37,184 bases of DNA, from assembly GCA_035942255.1 (NCBI GenBank), contig DASZDG010000018.1, forward strand, positions 1 to 37,184, read 5' to 3'. The DNA comes from JALZEG01 sp035942255. GTDB lineage: Bacteria; Actinomycetota; CADDZG01; WHSQ01. Shown in pieces: positions 15,835 to 23,038 of this stretch (its first letter is position 1; every line of letters starts with the position of its first letter). The translations under genes were made by a program, and so were the position numbers. Under the pieces are notes generated by a model. It was not told the DNA's origin. It made no database searches and saw nothing but the letters and a program-made list of their open reading frames with translations.

Positions 15835-15864
15835 ACGGTACACGACCCCCCGCGGGGGCTTCAA
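15835..15864 (-). promoter_or_regulatory. Predicted promoter of the pyr operon
   Basis: TTGAAG (15864-15859) and TACCGT (15840-15835) on the minus strand are 18 nt apart. Transcription would start near 15828, only about a dozen nucleotides before the PyrR hairpin. The spacer contains a perfect 12-bp palindrome, CCCCCGCGGGGG. It is a match by eye; no other promoter in the gap looks better. Confidence 0.4.
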
Positions 15865-16111
15865 CGACCCCGGGGGCCGCCGAGGTCGGCCAGGTGCAGC
15901 TCATGTTCCCCTCCGGCGGCACCCCTGCACGCTCAGGCGCAACCTTGAAGCCTTCGCTTCCGCAGGGGCGCCACCTCCGCGGCCGGCTAACAGCCCTTGA
16001 GCGCCCTTCGTTCGTTGATTTGGTCTATTAATCACGTGGAAATAGGGGTTAGTATCCGGTTCCATGGAACCCCTCTTGGCTCGGGACCCCGAACCGGCGG
16101 AGACTCGTTCG
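15865..16111. other. Divergent intergenic region between the pyr and cys operons
   Basis: No gene is seen. The left part is GC-rich with short palindromes (for example CCCCGGGG at 15868-15875). The right part (16011-16060) is unusually AT-rich for this genome and probably holds the cysH promoter. TTGATT (16015-16020) with GAAATA (16039-16044), 18 nt apart on the plus strand, is a weak candidate. I saw no recognisable riboswitch. Confidence 0.4.
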
Positions 16112-16852
16112 GTGAATCAGGGGTTTGCGTCGCCCGACGTCCATCTTGCCGATCTCGCCACGGCCCCGCCGCAGGAGATCCTCGGCTGGGCGTTCGAGAC
16201 CATCGGCGACGTCGCGGTCGCGACCTCGTTCCAATCGTCGGGGCTCGTGATCCTCCACATGACGCGGGGCCTCGGCCTGCGGCCCCCGGTCCTCTTCCTC
16301 GACACCGGCTTCCACTTCCCCGAGACGATCGAGTTCCGCCAACAGATTGCTGCCGACTGGGACCTCGACGTCGTGGACGTCCGCGGGGCGCACGGCTCGC
16401 CGGAGGGGCAGGCGGCGATCCACGGCCCCCAGCTCTACCGCCGCGACCCCGAGAAGTGCTGCTTCATCAACAAGGTCGAGCCCCTGCAGAGGGCGCTGGA
16501 GCCCTACGACGGATGGGTCTCCGGCATCCGGCGCGACCAGTCGCCGCTGCGCGCCGAGACGCCGACGATGGAGGCGCAGATGCTTCCGAGCGGCAAGGAG
16601 ATCCTGAAGATCCATCCGCTCGCGCACTGGAGCCGCGACGACGTGGCGGCGTACGTCACGGAGCACTCGATCCCGACCCACCCGCTGCTCGAGCAGGGTT
16701 ACCGCTCGATCGGCTGCGCGCCCTGCACCCGCACGGTGCGGCCCGACGAGGACGAGCGGGCGGGGCGCTGGTCGGACCTCAGTAAGACCGAGTGCGGCAT
16801 CCACCTCTTCGGCAAGGCCCACGGGCCGAGCCAGAGCGAGGCCGAGCAGTAA
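16112..16852 (+). CDS. cysH: Assimilatory adenylyl-sulfate (APS) reductase
   Basis: Reduces APS to sulfite and AMP with thioredoxin. With the chosen start, the four [4Fe-4S]-ligand cysteines fall at C116-C117 (E-K-C-C-F) and C202/C205 (G-C-A-P-C-T-R). The catalytic cysteine is C228 in E-C-G-I-H. The iron-sulfur cysteines mark the APS-reducing type rather than the enterobacterial PAPS reductase. The F-L-D-T-G-F-H-F-P-E-T and G-I-R-R-D-Q-S motifs are the nucleotide-binding segments. The GTG at 16112 has GGAG 9 nt upstream. An in-frame ATG at 16064 would add 16 residues but lacks a Shine-Dalgarno. It is first in the sulfur operon, and its stop touches the next start. Confidence 0.95.
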   Translation: MNQGFASPDVHLADLATAPPQEILGWAFETIGDVAVATSFQSSGLVILHMTRGLGLRPPVLFLDTGFHFPETIEFRQQIAADWDLDVVDVRGAHGSPEGQAAIHGPQLYRRDPEKCCFINKVEPLQRALEPYDGWVSGIRRDQSPLRAETPTMEAQMLPSGKEILKIHPLAHWSRDDVAAYVTEHSIPTHPLLEQGYRSIGCAPCTRTVRPDEDERAGRWSDLSKTECGIHLFGKAHGPSQSEAEQ

Positions 16853-18517
16853 GTGAGCACCACACCCAGACGACCGGTCGGCGAGGGCCAGTGGGGCCTC
16901 GGCTACTCCACTCCGCTCAACAAGCCCGAGCAGACGAAACGCGACGACGACGGCCTCAACGTCCGGCGACGGATCGAGGAGGTCTACTCGAAGAAGGGGT
17001 TCCGCTCGATCTGGCCGGACGACCTCCGCAGCCGGTTCCGGTGGTGGGGCCTCTACACGCAGCGCACTCACGGCGTCCCCGGCGGGCGCACCGCGGCCGT
17101 CGAGCCGCACGAGCTCGAGGCCGAGTTCTTCATGCTCCGCGTGCGCATCGCGGGAGGCTTGCTTACGAGCGAGCAGCTGCGGGCGATCGCGTGGGTGTCG
17201 GAGCGCTTCGGCCGCGACGTCGCCGACGTCACCGACCGGCAGAACGTGCAGCTCCACTGGATCCGCATCGAGGACGTGCCGCGCATCTTCGAAGCGCTGG
17301 AGTCGGTCGGCCTCACGACGTGCGAGGCGTGCGGCGACACCCCGCGCAACATGATCGGGTGCCCCCTCGCCGGCGTGGACAAGGACGAGATCGTCGATCC
17401 CGCACCGGCGCTGCTGGAGCTGTCGCGGCGCTTCGTCGGCGACCCCGCGTTCTCGAACCTCCCGCGCAAGTTCAAGACGTCGATCACCGGGTGCCTCCAG
17501 CAGTGCGCGCAGCACGAGATCAACGACGTGTCGTTCGTCGGCACGCGCCACGCCGCCGACGGGCGCCCCGGGTATGACCTGTGGGTCGGCGGGGGCCTCG
17601 GCCCGAACCCGAAGTTCGCCCGGCGTCTCGGCGTGTTCGTCGAGCCCGAGGACGTCGCCGACGTCTGGGCCGGCGTCACGTCGGTCTTCCGCGACTTCGG
17701 CTACCGCCGGGCGCGCAACCGCGCCCGGCTGAAGTTCCTCATGGCCGACTGGGGGCCGGAGCGGTTCCGCGAAGTGCTCGAGGAGAAGTACCTCGGGCGC
17801 GCTCTCGAGGACGGGGAAGCTCCCCCGCCGTCGCGGTCATCGCAGCGCGACCACCTCGGCGTCCACGAGCAGAAGGACGGGCTTCACTACCTCGGGTTCG
17901 CCCCTCGCGCGGGGCGCATCTTCGGGCATCAGCTCCGTCACGTCGCGGACCTCGCGGAGCGATACGGGTCCGGACGCATCCGCACGACGACGCAGCAGAA
18001 GATGGTCGTGCTGGACATCCCTCGCGAGAGCGTCGAGGCCGCCGTCGCGGAGCTCGAAGACCACGACCTGAGGGTGCGCCCGAGCGTGTTCCGCGCCGGG
18101 ACGATGGCGTGCACCGGGATCGAGTTCTGCAAGCTCGCGATCGTCGAGACCAAGCAGCGCGCGGACTGGCTGTACCGCGAGCTCGAGGAGCGCCTCCCTG
18201 GATTCGAGGAGCACGTCCGCATCAACGTCAACGGCTGCCCGAACTCCTGCGCGCGCTTCCAGGTCGCCGACATCGGCCTCATGGGCTGCTTGATCACGCG
18301 GCCCGACGGGACGAAGGCGGACGGTTACCAGGTCCACGTCGGCGGTCACCTCGGCGAGGAGCACCGGCTCGGCCGCAAGGTCAAGGCGCTGAAGGTGCCG
18401 GCGGGCGAGCTCGCCGACTACGTCGAGCGCGTCCTGCGTCGCTTCAGCTCGTCGCGCGAGGACGGGGAGCCGTTCCATGCCTGGGCGGCGCGCGCTCCCG
18501 AGGCGTGGCTGAAGTGA
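16853..18517 (+). CDS. Siroheme/[4Fe-4S] sulfite reductase, ferredoxin-dependent type
   Basis: Reduces sulfite to sulfide with six electrons. The 554 residues comprise two ferredoxin-like half-domains and two siroheme/iron-sulfur domains of the nitrite/sulfite reductase family, similar in layout to mycobacterial SirA/NirA. Cluster ligands are C420 and C426 (A-C-T-G-I-E-F-C) and C462 and C466 (N-G-C-P-N-S-C). Siroheme-contact segments include D-V-T-D-R-Q-N-V-Q-L-H-W and N-M-I-G-C-P-L-A-G. Next to APS reductase and siroheme synthase, sulfite is the likely substrate rather than nitrite. The GTG start follows the cysH stop directly; the stop overlaps the next gene by 4 nt (GTGA). Confidence 0.94.
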   Translation: MSTTPRRPVGEGQWGLGYSTPLNKPEQTKRDDDGLNVRRRIEEVYSKKGFRSIWPDDLRSRFRWWGLYTQRTHGVPGGRTAAVEPHELEAEFFMLRVRIAGGLLTSEQLRAIAWVSERFGRDVADVTDRQNVQLHWIRIEDVPRIFEALESVGLTTCEACGDTPRNMIGCPLAGVDKDEIVDPAPALLELSRRFVGDPAFSNLPRKFKTSITGCLQQCAQHEINDVSFVGTRHAADGRPGYDLWVGGGLGPNPKFARRLGVFVEPEDVADVWAGVTSVFRDFGYRRARNRARLKFLMADWGPERFREVLEEKYLGRALEDGEAPPPSRSSQRDHLGVHEQKDGLHYLGFAPRAGRIFGHQLRHVADLAERYGSGRIRTTTQQKMVVLDIPRESVEAAVAELEDHDLRVRPSVFRAGTMACTGIEFCKLAIVETKQRADWLYRELEERLPGFEEHVRINVNGCPNSCARFQVADIGLMGCLITRPDGTKADGYQVHVGGHLGEEHRLGRKVKALKVPAGELADYVERVLRRFSSSREDGEPFHAWAARAPEAWLK

Positions 18518-18681
18518 GCGCGGGCGGACACTCGCAGCCGTTCTACTGCCCCTACTGCGGTGAGGAGGACTTCGAGCCCGCGGGGGCCGAGGCCGGCACG
18601 TTCGCGTGCAACTCGTGCGACCGCGCCTGGAAGGTCGAGCTACTGGGAGTGAACGTCTCTACGAAGGCCGAGAGGTCGTAG
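18514..18681 (+). CDS. 55-residue zinc-ribbon protein of the sulfite-reductase operon
   Basis: A small cytoplasmic protein with two CxxC knuckles: F-Y-C-P-Y-C-G near residues 12-15 and F-A-C-N-S-C-D near 32-35, the pattern of a zinc ribbon or rubredoxin-like metal site. The GTG at 18514 makes a GTGA overlap with the sulfite reductase stop. Its TAG stop shares a base with the GTG of the siroheme synthase (TAGTG). Small cysteine proteins at this position occur in other actinobacterial sulfur operons as far as I recall, but I know of no demonstrated function. Possible roles are a factor for sulfite reductase assembly, electron delivery or metal donation; none is shown by the sequence. Confidence 0.8.
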   Translation: MSAGGHSQPFYCPYCGEEDFEPAGAEAGTFACNSCDRAWKVELLGVNVSTKAERS

Positions 18682-20045
18682 TGGCTTTCGGCTATCCGGT
18701 CTCGCTCGAGCTCACGGGCCGCCGCTGCGTCGTCGTCGGCGACGGAGCGCTCGCGCAGGAGAAGGTCGACGGGCTGACGGAGGCGGGGGCCGAGGTGTCG
18801 GTCGTCGCAGGGGCCGACTACCGCGTGGAAGACCTCGACGACGCGTTCCTGTGCGTGGTGACCGATCCGTCGCGCGAGCTGCACGAGCGCGTCGCCGCGG
18901 ACGCGCGGGAGAGGCACGTGTTGCTGAACTGCATGGACGACGTGCCCTACTGCGACTTCGCGGCCCCCTCGATCGTCCGCCGCGGAGACCTCCGCATCTC
19001 GATATCGACCGGAGGCAAGGCGCCGGCGCTCGCGAAGCGGCTCCGCCTGAAGACGGAGGCCGAGCTCGACGAGGGCTACGGGCCTCTGGTCGACCTCCTC
19101 GGGGAGGTGCGCGCGGAGACCATCGGGGGCCGCGGCGACTTCGAGACGTGGCGGCGGCGCTGGCAGCACGCGCTGGACCAGCCGCTGCTCGAGCTCGTGC
19201 GCGCCGGGAGGATCGACGAGGCGAAGGAACTCGTGCGCCGTTGCCTCACGCAGGACCCCGGGCCGCGCGGCCGCACGACCCCCGAGCCGGCACACGCCCG
19301 GCGGTGGGCCGGAGGCGGCGTCTCGATCGTCGGAGCGGGCCCGGGTGACCCGGGGCTGATCACCGTCCGCGGCAAGGAGCTCGTCGACGCGGCCGACGTC
19401 GTCGTCTACGACCGGCTCGTGCATCCCGACCTCGTGGCCGGCAAGCGCGCGGTCTACGTCGGGAAGCAGGCGGGCCGCCATTGCGCGACGCAGGAGCAGA
19501 TCAACGAGCTGCTCGTCCGCCTCGCCCGGAGCGGCGACCACGTCGTCCGCCTGAAGGGCGGCGACCCGTTCGTGTTCGGGCGGGGGGCCGAGGAGGCGCG
19601 TGCGCTCGCGGCTGCAGGTATCCCGTTCGAAATAGTCCCGGCCCCCACGTCCGCCATTGCCGCCCCCGCTTACGCCGGCATCCCGGTGACCGACCGCGGC
19701 GTCGCGGGGTCGGTCGCGTTCGTGACGGGGGCGACGGCTGCAGGGCGGGAGCCGGACTGGCGAGGGCTCGCGACGTCCGTAGACACGATCGTGGTCCTGA
19801 TGGCGAACGGCTCGCTTCCCGCGATCGCGGCGGAGCTCGTCGCCGGGGGCCGCCCGCCGTCGACGCCGTGCGCGGTGATCGAGAACGGGACCCTCGACGA
19901 CCAGCGAGTGGTCACGTGTGCGCTCTCGGACCTCGGGACGCGGCGGCCCGCGTCGCCCTCGCTCGTAGTCGTCGGCGAGGTCGTCGCCGAGAGCGAACGG
20001 ATCGCGTGGCTCCGGGAGCTCGCTTCGGCCGCTACGACCGGCTGA
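18681..20045 (+). CDS. cysG: Siroheme synthase fusion: precorrin-2 dehydrogenase/ferrochelatase plus uroporphyrinogen-III C-methyltransferase
   Basis: Makes siroheme for the sulfite reductase next door. The N-terminal half (about 1-195) is a CysG/Met8-like Rossmann domain: L-T-G-R-R-C-V-V-V-G-D-G, then the A-P-S-I-V-R-R-G-D-L-R-I-S-I-S-T-G-G segment. The C-terminal half (about 213-454) is a SAM-dependent methyltransferase of the SUMT family. It has V-S-I-V-G-A-G-P-G-D-P-G-L-I-T and V-R-L-K-G-G-D-P-F-V-F-G-R-G. The halves are in the same order as in E. coli CysG. The GTG at 18681 overlaps the zinc-ribbon stop by 1 nt. The last 14 nt overlap the convergent secreted-protein gene. Confidence 0.94.
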   Translation: MAFGYPVSLELTGRRCVVVGDGALAQEKVDGLTEAGAEVSVVAGADYRVEDLDDAFLCVVTDPSRELHERVAADARERHVLLNCMDDVPYCDFAAPSIVRRGDLRISISTGGKAPALAKRLRLKTEAELDEGYGPLVDLLGEVRAETIGGRGDFETWRRRWQHALDQPLLELVRAGRIDEAKELVRRCLTQDPGPRGRTTPEPAHARRWAGGGVSIVGAGPGDPGLITVRGKELVDAADVVVYDRLVHPDLVAGKRAVYVGKQAGRHCATQEQINELLVRLARSGDHVVRLKGGDPFVFGRGAEEARALAAAGIPFEIVPAPTSAIAAPAYAGIPVTDRGVAGSVAFVTGATAAGREPDWRGLATSVDTIVVLMANGSLPAIAAELVAGGRPPSTPCAVIENGTLDDQRVVTCALSDLGTRRPASPSLVVVGEVVAESERIAWLRELASAATTG

Positions 20046-21318
20046 GGACTGCCCGAGCCGCCCTCAGCGTGCGCAACGGCGCCATCGCTCCCGCGGCGGG
20101 CGACTCCACCGGATGAGCCGCGACCTCTCGCGACGGCTGGTCGTATCCGTTGCCCTCGCCGACGCCGGCCCAGTACCAATCCACGCCCATGCGTCCGGCC
20201 TGCACCGTGAGGGTCGCGACGCGCTCCTCGACGGTGTCGAGCGTGATGCACTTGGGGTACCCGTCGGAGTAGCCACCCGCACCGAGCGTGTCGAACTCCA
20301 TGGTCTCGCCGCCCACCGCGAACGTCGCCCTAACGGCATCCGGCCCCCACTGCCCGTGGAAGCAGTAGACGTTCGCCGTCGCGGAGTAGGCGAACGTGTC
20401 CATCGGCGCGGTCGACCTGTGGAGCGTCCCGCCCCACGCATACGGCTGCTCCTCCTCGGTCCACATGCCGGTGAACGTCCCCGGGCCGTCCGCGTTGCTC
20501 TGGTCGTACGGGACGCGCGTGCGGCGGACCGGCCCCAACGTCTTGTTCATCGTCCCGTCGATCGCGGTCGGCCGGAGCATCACGTTCGCCCCTTGCTCCA
20601 CCGGGATGCGAAGGCGATACCGGCCGGGCTCGGTGCGCACCTGGACCACCTTCCACTTGCCCGATCCGGGCTCGCTCATCAGCAACGTCGAGCGCTTGAG
20701 GCCGGCGAGCCCGTAGTCCAGCGCCTCCCACGTGAAGCGGACGTACGTGTTGAGCGTCCATGGGTGCGGCTCGGTGACGGCCTTGATCTGCGGCGGGGTC
20801 CAGTCGTGGATCAAGCGGCCGCGGTTGGGCACGGTGTCCCAGCACCCGCCGCCGCATCCCGGGGAGGTCTCCGTGTACGCGCCGGCCGCGAACGCGAAGC
20901 TGTACTCGGACACATAGCTCGACAGCGACAGCTGCACCGACCGCGGGGTGGGACGGCTGAACGTGTATCCCGCGACGGCGTGCACCGTCTCACTGTGCGG
21001 GTTGTACGAGAAACGGCGGAGCCGGCCGCGGATCGAGACGAGGTAGATCCACTCGTCGCTCTTCCCGCGCCCGTCGGAGTCGACGTCGAGGATCACGAAG
21101 TCCTTGGGACCCATCTGCGCCGGACGCAGCGGGCGGTCGAAGGTGATCGTCGCGGTGGGGCCGTTGCCTCGGTGGCCCACGCCGACGCTCTCGATCGAGA
21201 GGAAGCCCTCGGGACCTCCGCGGTCGCGCCACTTCCACGAGTCCGCGGTCGCGGGGGCCGCGACGAGCCCGAGCGCGAGGCAAGCCGGCGCCAACACGCC
21301 CGCGATCAGCTTGCGCAT
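20032..21318 (-). CDS. Secreted protein A of a tandem paralogous pair, family unknown
   Basis: A 428-residue exported protein that I do not recognise. A signal peptide is clear: M-R-K-L, a hydrophobic core, and cleavage after A-P-A-T-A, giving a mature start D-S-W-K-W-R-D-R-G-G. The mature part looks beta-rich with Ig-like repeats. Motifs shared with its neighbour include S-R-P-T-P-R, a C-xxx-C-W-D-x-V-P-N-R-G-x-L-x-H-D segment, G-S-G-K-W, R-V-P-Y-D-Q-x-N and G-G-T-x-H-x-S-T-A-P. The segments F-D-R-P-L-R-P-A-Q and D-V-D-S-D-G-R-G-K-S-D could form a calcium- or metal-binding loop. ATG 21318 is preferred over a longer frame because GGAGG lies 8 nt upstream. It overlaps the end of gene B by 13 nt and cysG by 14 nt. 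Confidence 0.8.
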   Translation of the reverse strand: MRKLIAGVLAPACLALGLVAAPATADSWKWRDRGGPEGFLSIESVGVGHRGNGPTATITFDRPLRPAQMGPKDFVILDVDSDGRGKSDEWIYLVSIRGRLRRFSYNPHSETVHAVAGYTFSRPTPRSVQLSLSSYVSEYSFAFAAGAYTETSPGCGGGCWDTVPNRGRLIHDWTPPQIKAVTEPHPWTLNTYVRFTWEALDYGLAGLKRSTLLMSEPGSGKWKVVQVRTEPGRYRLRIPVEQGANVMLRPTAIDGTMNKTLGPVRRTRVPYDQSNADGPGTFTGMWTEEEQPYAWGGTLHRSTAPMDTFAYSATANVYCFHGQWGPDAVRATFAVGGETMEFDTLGAGGYSDGYPKCITLDTVEERVATLTVQAGRMGVDWYWAGVGEGNGYDQPSREVAAHPVESPAAGAMAPLRTLRAARAVLSRS

Positions 21319-22646
21319 GAAACCCGCCTCCACGCGGCAAGGGACGACCGGCCAGGGGGACGATGGCAGCGGGGCCGAGCCAGCTTCCCCGGGTCTCCGC
21401 CGTGGGTCTCGAACGCTGGGCGGGCCACCTGATGATCACGGTGCGCGTGCGGCCCGGGCGGCCCGCGTAGCGTCCCGTCGCGCTTCCAGTTGCCTTCGAG
21501 CCCCGCCCAATACCCGTCGACGCCGAGGCGTCCGGCGATGACGGTCAGCTTCGCCGTCGTCTCCCCCGGCTCGGGCGTCGTGATGCAGTACGGCAGCCGG
21601 TACTGGTTATCTCCTGCCGACTGCGTGAGCCTGTGCGAGGTCTCCCCGACCTCGAACGTGGCTTCCATCGGACCCCCTACCCACTGGAGGATCACGCAGA
21701 AGAGGTTCCCCTTGCCGGGGAACGACAAGGAGTCGCCGGGCGCCGTGGAGACGTGGACGGTGCCGCCCTGGGCATCGGGCCGCTCCTCCTCGAGCCACGC
21801 CCCGACGAGCGTTCCGGGCCCCTCGGGGTTCGCCTGATCGTAAGGGACGCGCGTCAGCACGAACGGCGACTTCGTCACGTTCCCGGCGCGATCGCGCGCG
21901 ATGGTCTGGAACATCATGTGCTTACCTTCGACGCCCGGCACGACCACACGACTGCGGCCGGGCGCGCGGCGCGTCGCCACGCGCCGCCACTTGCCGCTCC
22001 CGGCGTCGCTCACCATCAACGTCGTGTCGCGCAGCCCCGAGAGCCCTCGATCCCGCGCTCGCCACCACACCGGCACCTCCGGCTCGAACCAGAACTCGGC
22101 GGGCGCGACCATCGCGCTGAACTCGGGCGCGGTGTAGTCGTGGACGAGGTAACCGCGGTTGGGGACGACGTCCCAGCACGCCTCGCCACAGCCCGCGGCC
22201 TCGGAATAGGAGGCGACGGCGAACGCGGCGCCGCCGACCTCGTAGTTCGCGGGCAGGCCGAGCCGCAGCGTCCGCGGCGTGGGCCGGGAGAACGGCACCC
22301 CGCCACCCCACGTCTTCCAGCGGGGCTCGTAGCTGAACGTCCGGAGACGGCCGCGCACCGACGCGAAGTACACCAGCAGATCGGTCTTCCCGCGGCCGTT
22401 CAGCTCGAGGTCGACGACGACGAAGTCCCTGCGGCCCATGGCCGCGGGGTCGAGAGCGCGATCGAACGTGATCGTGAGCATCGGCTGGCGGTACCGCCCG
22501 TGCCCCGCGTTGACGCTCTGGATCGAGAGCGGCCCTCGTCCGCCGCCTCGGTCCCGCCAGGTCCACGAGTCTGCCGTCGCGGGGGCCGCGCCGAGGGTCG
22601 TCCCCAGCAACACGGACGCGACGGCAACGCTCACGGCCTTTCGCAT
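21306..22646 (-). CDS. Secreted protein B of the tandem paralogous pair, family unknown
   Basis: A 446-residue exported paralogue of the preceding entry, roughly 40 percent identical by eye over most of its length. The signal peptide starts M-R-K-A, and cleavage again falls after A-P-A-T-A before D-S-W-T-W-R-D-R-G-G. It shares all the landmarks: S-R-P-T-P-R, C-G-E-A-C-W-D-V-V-P-N-R-G-Y-L-V-H-D, G-S-G-K-W, R-V-P-Y-D-Q-A-N and G-G-T-V-H-V-S-T-A-P. After the conserved Y-W-A-G segment it continues for about 55 residues in a Pro/His/Arg-rich tail. That tail does not align with gene A and covers gene A's leader. It may be a natural extension or the result of a lost stop or frameshift. Confidence 0.8.
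   Translation of the reverse strand: MRKAVSVAVASVLLGTTLGAAPATADSWTWRDRGGGRGPLSIQSVNAGHGRYRQPMLTITFDRALDPAAMGRRDFVVVDLELNGRGKTDLLVYFASVRGRLRTFSYEPRWKTWGGGVPFSRPTPRTLRLGLPANYEVGGAAFAVASYSEAAGCGEACWDVVPNRGYLVHDYTAPEFSAMVAPAEFWFEPEVPVWWRARDRGLSGLRDTTLMVSDAGSGKWRRVATRRAPGRSRVVVPGVEGKHMMFQTIARDRAGNVTKSPFVLTRVPYDQANPEGPGTLVGAWLEEERPDAQGGTVHVSTAPGDSLSFPGKGNLFCVILQWVGGPMEATFEVGETSHRLTQSAGDNQYRLPYCITTPEPGETTAKLTVIAGRLGVDGYWAGLEGNWKRDGTLRGPPGPHAHRDHQVARPAFETHGGDPGKLARPRCHRPPGRSSLAAWRRVSCAS
21330..21405 (-). promoter_or_regulatory. Possible structured leader before secreted protein A
   Basis: On the minus strand CCACGGCGG (21405-21397) can pair with CCGCGTGG (21337-21330), giving 8 bp with one bulged G. 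It closes a domain of about 60 nt that is GC-rich with further pairing. The last two G of the 3' arm are the first two G of the GGAGG ribosome binding site for gene A. The domain lies inside the 3' coding tail of gene B, so ribosomes finishing gene B would unfold it. It is an inferred fold, not a recognised riboswitch class. Confidence 0.3.
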
Positions 22647-22661
22647 CTGATGCCACCTCCG

Positions 22662-22710
22662 CCCGGCAAGCGGCGATCCGCCACGGGGCCGGTGGCGGGG
22701 GCTTGCCGGG
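22662..22710 (-). promoter_or_regulatory. Long two-tier RNA hairpin before secreted protein B
   Basis: On the minus strand CCCGGCAAGC (22710-22701) pairs perfectly over 10 bp with GCTTGCCGGG (22671-22662). Inside it, CCGCCAC pairs over 7 bp with GTGGCGG. The structure ends a few bases before the GGAGG and the ATG at 22646. There is no U-run, so it is not a terminator. A second hairpin (GGGGGG with CCCCCC, 22727-22708) overlaps the outer stem by 3 nt and could compete with it. Confidence 0.5.
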
Positions 22711-22736
22711 GGGTTCGTCCGCCCCCCTCGCGGATG

Positions 22737-22765
22737 ATCGAACAGGACTAGCCCGGGACGGTCAA
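22737..22765 (-). promoter_or_regulatory. Candidate promoter of the secreted-protein pair
   Basis: TTGACC (22765-22760) and TTCGAT (22742-22737) on the minus strand are 17 nt apart. The resulting 5' leader of roughly 90 nt would contain the two-tier hairpin. The -10 match is poor (3 of 6), so this is tentative. Confidence 0.3.
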
Positions 22766-22819
22766 TGGGGTTGGGGCATTGTCGGGCGTCGCAACGTGCC
22801 AGATAGGAGAATGGGTGCG

Positions 22820-23038
22820 ATGAAGCTGCATGTTGAGCTCTTCTACGACGACGAGGTCCGGCAGTGGGGGTATACGGTCCCCGCGCTCTCGATCCTGGGC
22901 ACCGGCTGCAACAGCCGGGACGACGCCGAGCGATTCGCGATCGAGTCGATCCAGGACGTGATCGAGTCTGGCGACGAGGAGATCGATCCGGGGGCCGACG
23001 TCCTCACGCTCGACGTCCGGATCGCCAAGGCGAGCTGA
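22820..23038 (+). CDS. Small HicB-like protein (72 residues), no toxin partner visible
   Basis: A short acidic protein with a beta-beta-beta-alpha pattern: V-E-L-F-Y-D-D-E, Q-W-G-Y-T-V-P-A-L, then D-D-A-E-R-F-A-I-E-S-I-Q-D-V-I-E as the helix. This is reminiscent of the HicB/UPF0150 fold, where the P-x-L turn and the following A-E-x-x-A-x-E-x-I helix are typical. It lacks the C-terminal DNA-binding part of full HicB antitoxins, and no HicA-like gene is beside it. The ATG at 22820 has AGGAG 10 nt upstream. It stands alone on the plus strand between two minus-strand operons. The 64-nt gap to the convergent nusB has some inverted-repeat character but no convincing terminator. Confidence 0.65.
   Translation: MKLHVELFYDDEVRQWGYTVPALSILGTGCNSRDDAERFAIESIQDVIESGDEEIDPGADVLTLDVRIAKAS

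Noticed and set aside
15865..16063. Riboswitch (SAM or cobalamin type) upstream of the sulfur operon
   Set aside because: I found none of the conserved core boxes, and the AT-rich part leaves little room between promoter and start.
22811..22819. Upstream ATG for the HicB-like gene
   Set aside because: The AGGAG is only 1 nt from it, whereas the ATG at 22820 has proper spacing.
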